Source: a virus. From it: 56,939 nt of DNA. Where the stretch lies: IMG/VR virus record IMGVR_UViG_3300023179_000127, positions 1 to 56,939 of that record; one strand, written 5' to 3'. Below, piece by piece: positions 44,590 through 52,898 of the stretch. How positions within the stretch are numbered: the first letter of the stretch is position 1; every line of letters begins with the position of its first letter. Both the position numbers and the translations under genes were made by a program. The notes under the pieces are model-generated. The model saw only the letters and a list, made by a program, of their open reading frames with translations. It did no database searches and was not told the DNA's origin.

Positions 44590-45417
44590 TTATATAGGGC
44601 CAGGCCCTGGTTTAGGCAACTGTTTTTCCGATTTGCGTCTCTCTTCCATCTCTTGTTTGTAAAGATTTATGTAGATGCTTAATTCGGCATATGTAGAATT
44701 GCTCAGTGTTAGACTATCAAATTTAAGTTTTGAACATATTATATATTCTAATTCATAAATGGACATTAAATCTCTTTTAAATGCCAATTTCAAAAAGTCT
44801 AATATAGTATTATACTTAAATGATAGAGGTAATTCGATTGCTTTTCCGGTAAAAGGAGATCTTACTGAGAAAAATTTGTTGTTAGTTCTGTCTATGTTTT
44901 CTATATATTCACTTATGTCTCTACTTAGTTTTATAGGAAGTTCGTTTATAATTTCTGGTGTTATTTTAACCGCTGCATGCTGTATTTTAAGACTTGAAAT
45001 GAAATCTGCGTCATAAAAATTTAACGATTTTGGTAGGTTCAGCTCGAGCTCAATGTCATCTAATATTATTTTTTTTGGATAAACAGTAATTGTTTCGAAA
45101 TTTTTAATGATGCTAAAAATATCTAGAGTTACATTAAAAGTTTTTTTTGTGTCGGGGCAGGTAAAAATTAAATCTAAGGCCGGTTGAATACAAACAGCCC
45201 TTACAGTTAGAAGCATTTTAAGCTTATCTAATACAGTAACAGAATCGCAGCTATCATCGCAAATGTCGTTTAATACATTGTTAAATACATTCGATACAGT
45301 TGTTTTATCGTCAGTAATTAAAGATTTAGCTAAATTTTTGTAATCTTTAAATTTTAATTCTTTAAGTAATACAGTAGTATTATTGCTTATTTTACAAGGG
45401 TATGTAAAATTATTCAC
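44590..45417 (-). CDS. Baseplate hub protein, gp26-like (copy 1)
   Basis: 275 residues starting at GTG (45417-45415); the next in-frame Met is near residue 68, inside the conserved region, so GTG is preferred. The start FTYPCKISNNTTVLLKELKFKDYKNLAKSLI parallels the following gene and the gp26/gp51 family. CPDTKKTFNVTLDIFSIIKNF and SPFTGKAIELPLSFKYN are shared-style hairpins. The tail KQLPKPGPGPI is flexible. A 13-nt inverted repeat (AGGGCC A GGCCCT on the plus strand, 44596-44608) covers its last codons. Probably transcribed with copy 2. Confidence 0.58.
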   Translation of the reverse strand: MNNFTYPCKISNNTTVLLKELKFKDYKNLAKSLITDDKTTVSNVFNNVLNDICDDSCDSVTVLDKLKMLLTVRAVCIQPALDLIFTCPDTKKTFNVTLDIFSIIKNFETITVYPKKIILDDIELELNLPKSLNFYDADFISSLKIQHAAVKITPEIINELPIKLSRDISEYIENIDRTNNKFFSVRSPFTGKAIELPLSFKYNTILDFLKLAFKRDLMSIYELEYIICSKLKFDSLTLSNSTYAELSIYINLYKQEMEERRKSEKQLPKPGPGPI

Positions 45418-45425
45418 ATATATAA

Positions 45426-46340
45426 TTAGAGTATACCTATAGGATTTATACTGCCTATGCCATTCTGTAGAGTAGTAATGCGTGGTACTTGACCATTTGC
45501 AATACGGTTAACAATGTCGGATACAGGAAGATACAAGCTATTTTCAACAGTATAATTTGAGTATGTCCATCTGGTTTGATAAGTAACAAGCTTTTCATTA
45601 TCATATTCATATGTTTGCTCAGAAATATTGTACGGTACGCAATTGTAAAATGAAAATACTTTTCTAGGTATCATGGAAATGTTTTGAAATGATCGTGTGT
45701 ATGAAAGCAAAGTCATATTCACTTTCATGTTTTTTAAGTCAGGTACTCTTGCTGTAGGTGTGTCGTTAGGCCGTGCTACCATGCCAAAATGCGAGCCTAG
45801 TATGACCCATGGTCTTAAAACGTTGTCAACAAAAGATGTGTTTGTTTCTTTAAATGTAATAACTAAGGAAGGGGGTTCTGTGTTTCTTGCATTGGCAATA
45901 ATACCAGGTATAAAGCCTCTGTTGTTATTCACAGACACAGATCCTGGTTCAAAACTTTCAGTGGGTATAGTTACATCATGAGCAAACAAACAACCAATGA
46001 TTTTTTGCAATGGAAAGCTTTTTAAAATTGAGACAGCAGTGTTAATGTTGTAACCTTTTCTAGAGCCGTCAGTACGTTCTAATGCTTGCAAGATAGATGA
46101 ATTTAATGCTGCGGGATACCTGTCGATAACAACTATCCATTGAGTTGACATTGGAATCGTTGTAAACCAAGATTCCATTTGAAACAGAAAGTAATCTCTT
46201 ACGCTAATTAATGGTACTGCAGGTAAGTTAAACCCGAACAAGTCTGTGATTTGCGGGGCAAATAAAGGGTTAGTACCCCTTCCAATGTTTTGAAAATTCT
46301 CTGCTAAGCCTGTAAAAGCAGAGTTAAACGGGTTGTTCAC
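45426..46340 (-). CDS. Baseplate/tail-tube initiator protein (gp54/gp48-like)
   Basis: 304 residues with a GTG start at 46340. The sequence SLVITFKETNTSFVDNVLRPWVILGSHFGMVAR, then KVFSFYNCVPYNISEQTYEYDNEKLVTYQTRWTYSNYTVEN, has the tube-protein-like beta plan found in the baseplate proteins that nucleate the tail tube of T4-like phages. It follows the tube gene, and the late-promoter motif TTAATAAATA lies 5 nt before the GTG. Assignment to gp54 rather than gp48 is a guess. Confidence 0.6.
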   Translation of the reverse strand: MNNPFNSAFTGLAENFQNIGRGTNPLFAPQITDLFGFNLPAVPLISVRDYFLFQMESWFTTIPMSTQWIVVIDRYPAALNSSILQALERTDGSRKGYNINTAVSILKSFPLQKIIGCLFAHDVTIPTESFEPGSVSVNNNRGFIPGIIANARNTEPPSLVITFKETNTSFVDNVLRPWVILGSHFGMVARPNDTPTARVPDLKNMKVNMTLLSYTRSFQNISMIPRKVFSFYNCVPYNISEQTYEYDNEKLVTYQTRWTYSNYTVENSLYLPVSDIVNRIANGQVPRITTLQNGIGSINPIGIL

Positions 46341-46345
46341 CTAAT

Positions 46346-46352
46346 TATTTAT
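46346..46352 (-). promoter_or_regulatory. Late-promoter-like motif TTAATAAATA
   Basis: ATAAATA within TTAATAAATA, 5 nt (ATTAG) before a GTG start at 46340. Confidence 0.65.
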
Positions 46353-46355
46353 TAA

Positions 46356-46904
46356 TTAGGTCAATTTTCTAAAATAATGATAAGCAAATGTGACAGGGAA
46401 TTCTACTGTTTCACCGGTTCCACCAGCAATATTGTAATTGATGGCACCGACGCTACGAATAGAAACACCTACTAGCTGATATTGAGCAATCTTAGCCAGC
46501 TGATTGTCAAGCTGTACTAAATCCATGATGGCTGTCTGTTTGGGAGAGAAATAGTTACCAGTGCTTGTGCTGTCATCGAAAATATCACGAGACCATTGTT
46601 CAAACTTCTGTCTGAGCTGAGAAGCAGCATCACAATAAAAATTCAATGTGTAAGCTTCACTGCCTGGATATGTTGCATTACCAGGAAGATTGAAGTTTAA
46701 GCCCATGTAAGGAACAGCAACATTTGTAATTGCTCTTTCAGGCAATGAAGCGGATTTGCAATACACTAAATCATCTTGATTGAAGGATACATTGCTTGCT
46801 CCACCGGTGTTGATTGAGAGAACACGGAAATTATAATCGCGTGCGAACTCTCTACTTGCTGCTACTCTGTAAAAGTCTGTGATTAATTGTGATACATCAG
46901 CCAT
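46356..46904 (-). CDS. 19: Tail tube protein, gp19-like
   Basis: 182 residues, close to T4 gp19 (163). Features of the family: an N-terminal helix (QLITDFYRVAASREFARDYNFRVLSI), a loop with SASLPERAITNVAVPYMGLNFNLPG, the YTLNFYCD strand, then FEQWSRDIFDD and a terminal TFAYHYFRKL strand. It stacks as hexamers to form the inner tube. It follows the sheath gene, as in T4 (18 then 19). Confidence 0.88.
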   Translation of the reverse strand: MADVSQLITDFYRVAASREFARDYNFRVLSINTGGASNVSFNQDDLVYCKSASLPERAITNVAVPYMGLNFNLPGNATYPGSEAYTLNFYCDAASQLRQKFEQWSRDIFDDSTSTGNYFSPKQTAIMDLVQLDNQLAKIAQYQLVGVSIRSVGAINYNIAGGTGETVEFPVTFAYHYFRKLT

Positions 46905-46910
46905 ATTAAT

Positions 46911-46917
46911 TATTTAT
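46911..46917 (-). promoter_or_regulatory. Late-promoter-like motif GATAAATA
   Basis: ATAAATA 6 nt (ATTAAT) before the ATG of the tube gene. Part of AAAGGATAAATA, so an AGGA sits in the motif but too far upstream for a standard SD. Confidence 0.62.
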
Positions 46918-46920
46918 CCT

Positions 46921-49218
46921 TTAGGATACAATCTCCTGGAAGTTTGTACCTGTTCTTGTAGCGTAGAAGTTGCAGAGGATAAACTCTGTTGTCTTCACTG
47001 GCTTCAAGTAGATATCGACAACCATTGCATTGTCATCGATAACATCAGGGGTGTTGTTACGTTCATCACAAATGATCAGGTAATCGTAAAGACCTTGAGT
47101 GTTCTTTGCTTGTTCAAAGATGGGCTGCAAGGTGTTTACAACCTGTGTTCTTGTGAAGAGTGTGTTCGGTTCAAACAAGAAGTACTTGATTGTGTCGCGT
47201 ACAGAAATTTCAAGCGCTAAGAACAATCTGCGTACATTGATACGATCAAATGCGCTAGGCTTCTTCTGCATGGTCTTTTGACCGAATATAACAAATCCTT
47301 CAGCAGGGAAATATGCAACAGGATTAATTGGTATTTTGTACAACAAGTCACGCTGCTTTTGCTGCGGGTAGAAAGCGATGTCTGTTACACCGATGACTTG
47401 ACCGCGTTTGAAACCAGCAGGAGCAAACCATGGCTGGTAATTGCTGTCTGTTGTTGCCATGATAGCTGCAGCATAACCAGAGAAAGGTATCCAGATTTGC
47501 TGATTCAAGACAGGGTCTACTGTACGTGCGCATGTAGCGTAAGCGCAAGCATAGCTATTATCTAATGGACCGTATGTGTTTTTTAGCGGCCAGTAGATGT
47601 TGTTGGAGAATGTCTTTGTTGAATCATCTAATGTTCTGATGTTATTGCCAGTGATAAAGATGTTGATCAACGGATCAGAGATGAACAAATGATCTTTTCT
47701 CTGTGCAACTGCAAAATTGATGAATTCGTTTTGTACAGCTAGCCAGTTAGCACCAACTAGTGGCATGGATTCTAATCTGCTAGCACTTAGTTTGTTAACT
47801 TCAGTGTCATATGATACTGTGTCATCAAAATAACCAGATGTAGCTGGGTTGAACGAATTTGCATAGATGGATCCTAAGCCAGCTTCAACGGTGATGTTCA
47901 AAGGCACTACATCATGATTTTGTAGTTTTTCAAACATCTTAGTAAGCTTAGCAGGGATGTTGCCAATCTTCTTTGTGGAAAGATCAGCAGACTGGAAGTC
48001 GCCGAGTGGGAACAATGAATCAGTGCTGCCATAATAATCAATTACAGACTGTAGAGCTGCTTGAGGCGCGCCAACTCTTGCTTCAAATTCTGCATCAGTT
48101 TCAGAAGCATTGAGCTTCTTGATGTTAGGCTGGCTCAAGAAACGAACATACTTTGTAGGTACACCGTTAGCATCTAGATATGTGCTTCTGTTTTTGTGTG
48201 AAATGTATGGGTTGACTAACACAATACAGTTTGTGGAATTGTCATCAACACTTTCTAAGAAGAAGCTGTTGTCTGTTCCACCGTTAGGATTGTGCATGCG
48301 ACGATGTGAATCAGTTGAGCCAACAATTGATTCAGTCATTTCAAAATCAAGTGCAATTACGTCAGGCGAGAACACAGACTGTCTTAGTTTGAATACACCG
48401 ATAATAGCTGTGTCGTTCAATTTGTTGAGCGCAACGTCAAATCTCGGAGCATTTTCTAGAACTTCAGACAAGCTGTCTGTCAATCCAGTGCTTTCTGCAG
48501 AAAGTGCAAAATTTAATCTAGCAGCAGGAACTTGAATGTAATCGTCTTTTACTGCAACATTGTCGTTGTTTAGCGAGAACACTCTGTTGATGTCGTCGTA
48601 CGGTGTTGCAGGGTTGAGATTGATGTTGTCAATAACACCAATGTATATGCCTTCAAAGCGTGTATTAATTGTGGATTGCGACTTGTTTAAAACAACCATA
48701 CCGGCAGCGCTCAACGATGGTACATTGGGGAAGAAGCGAGCACCGCTTGTATTGTTTACAAATGTAAATCCGGAGCCTGCAAGAATCGATAGATATTCTT
48801 GTTCAGTTAATTTTATGTGTGTGGGTTTGCCGAACAAGTAAGCACCAGTAGATTCAAAACCTAGGTATGTGCTTGTACCGCCATCAAAATATGATATGAC
48901 AGGAAATGCTAATGCGCTGTATTCCGAGCTTGTGCCAATTCCATTGCCATCACCATATGGTAGGCGGTATACCATCACATCAGCAGGTGATTGAAAAACT
49001 GCTTTTACAGAGTGATAAAAATATCTCTCTGCGGCGTTAGTAGGTAGTCCAAATATTTGTTCAAATTCGGAAAGCGAAGAAACTTTAACTGGTTCGCTTA
49101 CAGGGCCTCTTGATGTAAAGCCAGGTATTAGTACAGTTGTTACATTTATTTTGTTAGGATTAAGAGATAAATCTATCTCTCTAATTTCAACTCCGGGACT
49201 TTCTATTGTACGCGCCAT
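46921..49218 (-). CDS. 18: Tail sheath protein, gp18-like
   Basis: 765 residues, longer than T4 gp18 (659). The N-terminus (ESPGVEIREIDLSLNP, then TTVLIPGFTSRGPVSEPVKVSSLSEFEQIFG) and the C-terminal subtilisin-like-fold sheath domain (WIPFSGYAAAIMATTD, WFAPAGFKRGQVIGV, FVIFGQKTM, INVRRLFLALEISVRDTIKYFLFEPN) are typical of contractile sheaths. Subunits wrap the tube and contract to drive it through the host envelope. Codon use and base composition look somewhat less A/T-rich than in neighbours, fitting high expression. Confidence 0.94.
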   Translation of the reverse strand: MARTIESPGVEIREIDLSLNPNKINVTTVLIPGFTSRGPVSEPVKVSSLSEFEQIFGLPTNAAERYFYHSVKAVFQSPADVMVYRLPYGDGNGIGTSSEYSALAFPVISYFDGGTSTYLGFESTGAYLFGKPTHIKLTEQEYLSILAGSGFTFVNNTSGARFFPNVPSLSAAGMVVLNKSQSTINTRFEGIYIGVIDNINLNPATPYDDINRVFSLNNDNVAVKDDYIQVPAARLNFALSAESTGLTDSLSEVLENAPRFDVALNKLNDTAIIGVFKLRQSVFSPDVIALDFEMTESIVGSTDSHRRMHNPNGGTDNSFFLESVDDNSTNCIVLVNPYISHKNRSTYLDANGVPTKYVRFLSQPNIKKLNASETDAEFEARVGAPQAALQSVIDYYGSTDSLFPLGDFQSADLSTKKIGNIPAKLTKMFEKLQNHDVVPLNITVEAGLGSIYANSFNPATSGYFDDTVSYDTEVNKLSASRLESMPLVGANWLAVQNEFINFAVAQRKDHLFISDPLINIFITGNNIRTLDDSTKTFSNNIYWPLKNTYGPLDNSYACAYATCARTVDPVLNQQIWIPFSGYAAAIMATTDSNYQPWFAPAGFKRGQVIGVTDIAFYPQQKQRDLLYKIPINPVAYFPAEGFVIFGQKTMQKKPSAFDRINVRRLFLALEISVRDTIKYFLFEPNTLFTRTQVVNTLQPIFEQAKNTQGLYDYLIICDERNNTPDVIDDNAMVVDIYLKPVKTTEFILCNFYATRTGTNFQEIVS

Positions 49219-49223
49219 ACAAA

Positions 49224-49230
49224 TATTTAT
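49224..49230 (-). promoter_or_regulatory. Late-promoter-like motif CATAAATA
   Basis: ATAAATA 5 nt (TTTGT) before the ATG of the sheath gene. Confidence 0.66.
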
Positions 49231-49260
49231 GGCCTCTTGGCTACATCTTTTGTAATTTTT

Positions 49261-49863
49261 TTACAAACTATCTGTATTTTCTACTAAATTGGCAATTAAT
49301 TGTGAATAGCTAAATGTAAATGTAGTTTCTATTTCTGTTGATGATCTGTTACTAAGATTAATACCGCCAAGACTTACAGGAAATGCATCTTTATAGAGAA
49401 ATTCAATTATTTTTTTCTCATATTCATCCAAAATAAATAGTGAAATATTTGCGCGGTATTCAATTTTTGAGATAGTGTATGCATTAGTTTTACTAGTGTT
49501 AGTCTGAGTACCGTCGCGTTGATCGTTGAGTAAGTTTAGCCAAGTATATATGACCCAATAATTATTAAACCGGTTATCAATTGTAAAATTAACTGTGATG
49601 GGCTCCCATGGTGGCCGGGCTTTAGTAGATATAGACAAAGGTTGGCCACTGTATGCCAAATCCAGTGCAGGTATGTTAATATCTGGCACTACTGCACCAT
49701 AAACAGAAAATTGTAATGCATTAGGAATAATGCCTGTGTTTGATCGTGTAAATTTTGCAGCTACTTTTTTAAGTGCATCAGGAAAATTTAGCACCATGAT
49801 GAACTTGTCACTACGGGCTTTGTTAAACGGGCTTTGAATAAATTCTGAACTGCTAGTTGCCAT
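49261..49863 (-). CDS. Tube-fold protein, paralogous style to gp19
   Basis: 200 residues. VVPDINIPALDLAYSGQPLSISTKARPPWEPITVNFTIDNRFNNYWVIYTWLNLLND followed by FLYKDAFPVSLGGINLSNRSSTEIETTFTFSYSQL follows the plan of tail-tube fold proteins. It lies between terminase and sheath, where T4 has no gene, so it may be a second tube-type, tube-terminator or baseplate component. The ATG is 3 nt after the terminase stop; a weak TTAAATTA precedes it. Confidence 0.6.
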   Translation of the reverse strand: MATSSSEFIQSPFNKARSDKFIMVLNFPDALKKVAAKFTRSNTGIIPNALQFSVYGAVVPDINIPALDLAYSGQPLSISTKARPPWEPITVNFTIDNRFNNYWVIYTWLNLLNDQRDGTQTNTSKTNAYTISKIEYRANISLFILDEYEKKIIEFLYKDAFPVSLGGINLSNRSSTEIETTFTFSYSQLIANLVENTDSL

Positions 49864-49866
49864 ACA

Positions 49867-51573
49867 TTAATTTAATCTTCTCCATCCTTGTTGGAACAAA
49901 TCATCAACATCTGTAGGGTCATTATTGTCTCCTCTTATAACAATTGGTAATGGCATCATGGTTGTCTCTTTGTCTTTCTCGTTGCTGTAAATTGAAGTGG
50001 GGTTAATAAAATTTTTCAAACCGTAATCTAGCGCTTTAAGTTTCATGGGTCTTTTGTTTTCATCTAATTCTAAAATTTCAAAATAAGTATTAACCAATTC
50101 ACTTTCGAGTATTATTAATGCCCATACCAAACTCATGATTCTGTCGTCCCAGCTATCTACCCCGGGTTTTGCAGCCCATGTACCATTAGGGTATCTTACA
50201 AAACCGCGTAGCTCATTTAATGTCTGTATATCATGTATTTTTACAGAGCGTAATTCATTGACCCAGTAGCGCATGTTGACTACCCCTTTGTACTTTGTAT
50301 TGGTATGCGCAAGTATTCCAATTTTTTTAAATGTTTTATCAGCGCCAATTTTTGGCCCGTAAGTGACAACATTTTCGTAGCCAAGTGTAAATTTAAGTTG
50401 GTCAACTACTTGCGCTCCGCAATTATTTCTTTCAATTAATGCGGGCGGTGATCCCCAATGCAAGAGTATTTCATGTAATTTGGTTGTAAAGTTGTACGGG
50501 CTAATATGTCTATCATGGTAAATTGCGACTTGCTTTATGTTTCTCAAATCAGACAAATCAAGCACTTGTACACAGCTAGCTGCTTCTCCTATGCCTTCTG
50601 AAACGTCAACCCCCACAACATAAATACCATCTTTGTTGGGTTCTTCCCAAAGCAAGTATTTTCCTTCATCAAAAATAAATGGCGGGTCATAGCATTCTGA
50701 TTTTAATTCTAAAAATAATTTTTCATTAATAGCACTTTCACCAGTTTGAATAAACACATTGCCAAACTCTTGATCAAATGCATCAATGCTGCCCAAGGTG
50801 CGGATTGTTTTCTCTTTCCACTCCTCATCACGTCCTGGTACTTCCCACCAATCAACTCGCTCAGCATGCCACCCGTTTTTATTTTCCATGGCTCCAGTAT
50901 ACAATTCATGAAATAAATTTCCTGTACCGTTGGGGGTGCTTGCGACAAATATTTTTGATTTTTTAGAACTAGATATAATTGGATAGACTGATTTCCAAAA
51001 TTGTTCCACAAGATGATTATCAATAAACGCTAACTCATCTAATATAACAACATTTACAGATTCACCTCGACCTGCATCACTACTAGTAGTAGAGATACCA
51101 ATGGATGACCCATTACCTAATGTCATGGATGTCTTGCCATATTCTACGGCACCAGGTTTTAAATAATTCGGCAATTGTTCATATGCTAGGCGTACTCGTT
51201 TAAAAATGTTAATAGCAGTCTGTTCTTTATTTGCCACAATGAGTAATCTTTGATCTTCAAAAAAGCATGCTATCCATAATGCATAGATGGTCATTAAGGT
51301 TGTTTTGCCTATTTGTCGACTAGCAAGAAGACAAACAAATCTGTTGTCACGCAACCCTCTTAAAACGCGTTTCTGGTAATTGTGCAAAGCAATCTTTTCT
51401 TTACCTCTATCCAGATTAACAATATAGAAGAAATTTTCTGCAAAATAAATGATATTTTTTCTGCATTTAGCTATGTCTGCTACCCATTCTGGATGACTAG
51501 CATAATCAAATGCTGCATCTGGAGAAGGCAGGTTCTTATTACCCAAGTAATATTTTTCATTTTTTTCAGGCAT
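49867..51573 (-). CDS. 17: Terminase large subunit, gp17-like
   Basis: 568 residues, near T4 gp17 (610). ATPase motor: Walker A SRQIGKT (85-91), Walker B VVILDE (175-180), coupling motif VASTPNGTGN (210-219). RNase H-like nuclease: VVGVDVSEG (Asp323), ALIERNN (Glu381) and DSWDDRIMS (Asp476/477). It cuts concatemeric DNA and pumps it into the prohead through the portal (not in this window). It is divergent from the scaffold-like gene at 51593, sharing a 16-nt A/T-rich intergenic segment. Confidence 0.96.
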   Translation of the reverse strand: MPEKNEKYYLGNKNLPSPDAAFDYASHPEWVADIAKCRKNIIYFAENFFYIVNLDRGKEKIALHNYQKRVLRGLRDNRFVCLLASRQIGKTTLMTIYALWIACFFEDQRLLIVANKEQTAINIFKRVRLAYEQLPNYLKPGAVEYGKTSMTLGNGSSIGISTTSSDAGRGESVNVVILDELAFIDNHLVEQFWKSVYPIISSSKKSKIFVASTPNGTGNLFHELYTGAMENKNGWHAERVDWWEVPGRDEEWKEKTIRTLGSIDAFDQEFGNVFIQTGESAINEKLFLELKSECYDPPFIFDEGKYLLWEEPNKDGIYVVGVDVSEGIGEAASCVQVLDLSDLRNIKQVAIYHDRHISPYNFTTKLHEILLHWGSPPALIERNNCGAQVVDQLKFTLGYENVVTYGPKIGADKTFKKIGILAHTNTKYKGVVNMRYWVNELRSVKIHDIQTLNELRGFVRYPNGTWAAKPGVDSWDDRIMSLVWALIILESELVNTYFEILELDENKRPMKLKALDYGLKNFINPTSIYSNEKDKETTMMPLPIVIRGDNNDPTDVDDLFQQGWRRLN

Positions 51574-51577
51574 ACTA

Positions 51578-51586
51578 TATTAAATA
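51578..51586. promoter_or_regulatory. Overlapping divergent late-promoter-like motifs
   Basis: TATTAAATA reads as TTAAATA on the plus strand, 6 nt before the second of two tandem ATGs (51593), and as TATTTAATA on the minus strand, 4 nt before the terminase ATG. One short segment may serve both directions. Confidence 0.5.
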
Positions 51587-51592
51587 CTTATG

Positions 51593-52474
51593 ATGAATAG
51601 AAAAAGATCACTTGAGAACATAAGTATGGTTTATGAGAAGAACATCTCGTTTAGCACGTTCGAGCAAGAAACTGGTAAAACAGTTGGCGAAAAAGACAGC
51701 AAGAAAAACCCTTTCGTTTTTAAAAACACAGGGCCGGAAAGCGCTGAAGGGTTTAAGAAAGAGCTCATTAAGCCTTCTGAAAAAGCTAAAGAAAAAGTAA
51801 AAGACAATTTTTACAAGCCAGAAAAATTTTCACAAAACCTTGAAAAAACAGAAGTAAAAGGTATAAATAATTTTATGAACAAATCCATCTTTGACAAACT
51901 TTATGAAGATGTCATGGGTTCTCAGCATGGCGATGTTGAAGCATCCGACGCTGAAGCGCTCGGACTTCCTTCTCCTGAAACATCGGGCGACGAGTCCGAG
52001 AAATCCACAAAAGAGCTAGTAGCTGACGCTATTGCCGCTCTTCAAAAGCTACATGATTCGCTACCTGATGAAGGTGGTGATGAAGCAGCTGGCGAAGAAG
52101 GTGCTGGTGAAGAAAAGCCTGCTGGTTCTGAAGACGCTGAAAAGAAAGCTGACGAAGATGAAGAAGAAGGCGAGAAGGAAGAAGAAAAAGATGAAGCTCA
52201 CAAAGAAGCCACTGAGCTCAAGGAACTTCCAGATAGCGCTGGCCAGTCTTTAACAAAGAAAGACAACAAGGTCGGTGATGCTACAAAGAGCCTTGCTAGC
52301 AAAGGTACTGCCGATGCTAAGACAACTGATAAAGTTGGTAATGATGGTGACAAAGGTCATGCATTAGTTGGTGCCGGTGTCAAAGGCGGCGCTCCAACAA
52401 GCCCCAAGGGCAAAGCCAACGTAGTTGCTAGCAACACATCCAAAGTTGGTGCTTACCTCGCTGGCCTCAAATAA
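51593..52474 (+). CDS. Acidic Lys/Glu-rich protein, prohead scaffold/core-like
   Basis: 293 residues if started at the second ATG, chosen because it gives the usual 6-nt spacing to TTAAATA; the first ATG at 51590 adds one Met. The N-terminal 90 residues are basic and mixed (KKNPFVFKNTG, KELIKPSEKAKEKVKDNFY). A short segment MNKSIFDKLYEDVMG looks like a folded or assembly helix. Residues of about 130-215 are extremely acidic (EEEGEKEEEKDEA) and Ala/Gly-rich; the C-terminus is Lys/Gly/Ala/Ser-rich. High charge and low complexity recall T4-type core scaffold or internal proteins, but no family is certain. Codons are richer in G and C than in neighbouring genes. A strong terminator follows. Confidence 0.7.
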   Translation: MNRKRSLENISMVYEKNISFSTFEQETGKTVGEKDSKKNPFVFKNTGPESAEGFKKELIKPSEKAKEKVKDNFYKPEKFSQNLEKTEVKGINNFMNKSIFDKLYEDVMGSQHGDVEASDAEALGLPSPETSGDESEKSTKELVADAIAALQKLHDSLPDEGGDEAAGEEGAGEEKPAGSEDAEKKADEDEEEGEKEEEKDEAHKEATELKELPDSAGQSLTKKDNKVGDATKSLASKGTADAKTTDKVGNDGDKGHALVGAGVKGGAPTSPKGKANVVASNTSKVGAYLAGLK

Positions 52475-52495
52475 TTTGTTGGTTGGTGTAAAAGT

Positions 52496-52525
52496 AAAAA
52501 AGGGCCCTAACGGGCCCTTTTTTTT
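52496..52525 (+). terminator. Rho-independent terminator
   Basis: AAAAAAGGGCCC-TAAC-GGGCCCTTTTTT: a GC-rich 6-7 bp stem (extended by A-T pairs), 4-nt loop and a run of eight Ts. It ends the scaffold-like gene; the flanking A-run means it could also act in the other direction. Confidence 0.93.
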
Positions 52526-52527
52526 GC

Positions 52528-52534
52528 TTAAATA
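52528..52534 (+). promoter_or_regulatory. Late-promoter-like motif CTTAAATA directly after the terminator
   Basis: TTAAATACTATTG runs straight into ATG at 52541 (6-nt spacer). It begins 3 nt after the terminator T-run, making a clean boundary between transcription units. Confidence 0.66.
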
Positions 52535-52540
52535 CTATTG

Positions 52541-52897
52541 ATGACTTTCAAGGATTATTACAGTCAAAAGACTGATGCAGCTGCTAAATTAACACCTGGT
52601 GTACAGAGTCGGCACATGCACCCTACTTTGAGAGACGTGCCTACTAATGCTAAATACCCTGGGAGAGTTGTTCCGCATTATCTACGTGCAGATAACAATA
52701 GAATACAAAAAATAGAAAACGCTAAGAGAGCTGTTAAAGGTGCATTCATACCGTTGAATTCACGTGAGCTAAGACGCATAAAACGCCTTTACAATGTAGA
52801 TTATAATATTCACGAGCCTAAAGCGTTGAAGGGTATACCGTCAGTAACATTAGAATATGACCCTGTAGCTAAACGCGCAGGGTTAAGAAAGAATTAA
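52541..52897 (+). CDS. Small basic hypothetical protein
   Basis: 118 residues from ATG at 52541; a TTG three bases earlier is in frame but less likely. It is basic, with Arg/Lys-rich helices (NRIQKIENAKRAVKGAFIPL, SRELRRIKRLYNVDY) and a Pro-containing N-terminus. It starts a two-gene late unit with the neck protein, so a head-completion or DNA-contacting structural role is plausible. No family recognised. Confidence 0.72.
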   Translation: MTFKDYYSQKTDAAAKLTPGVQSRHMHPTLRDVPTNAKYPGRVVPHYLRADNNRIQKIENAKRAVKGAFIPLNSRELRRIKRLYNVDYNIHEPKALKGIPSVTLEYDPVAKRAGLRKN

Positions 52898-52898
52898 C

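Noticed and set aside
44596-44608. Inverted repeat AGGGCC-A-GGCCCT as a terminator
   Set aside because: No T-run follows on the coding strand, and it lies within the last codons before a closely following gene.
47099-48841. Plus-strand frames of 60-141 codons opposite the sheath gene
   Set aside because: The opposite strand encodes an unmistakable sheath protein; these are antisense shadows without start signals.
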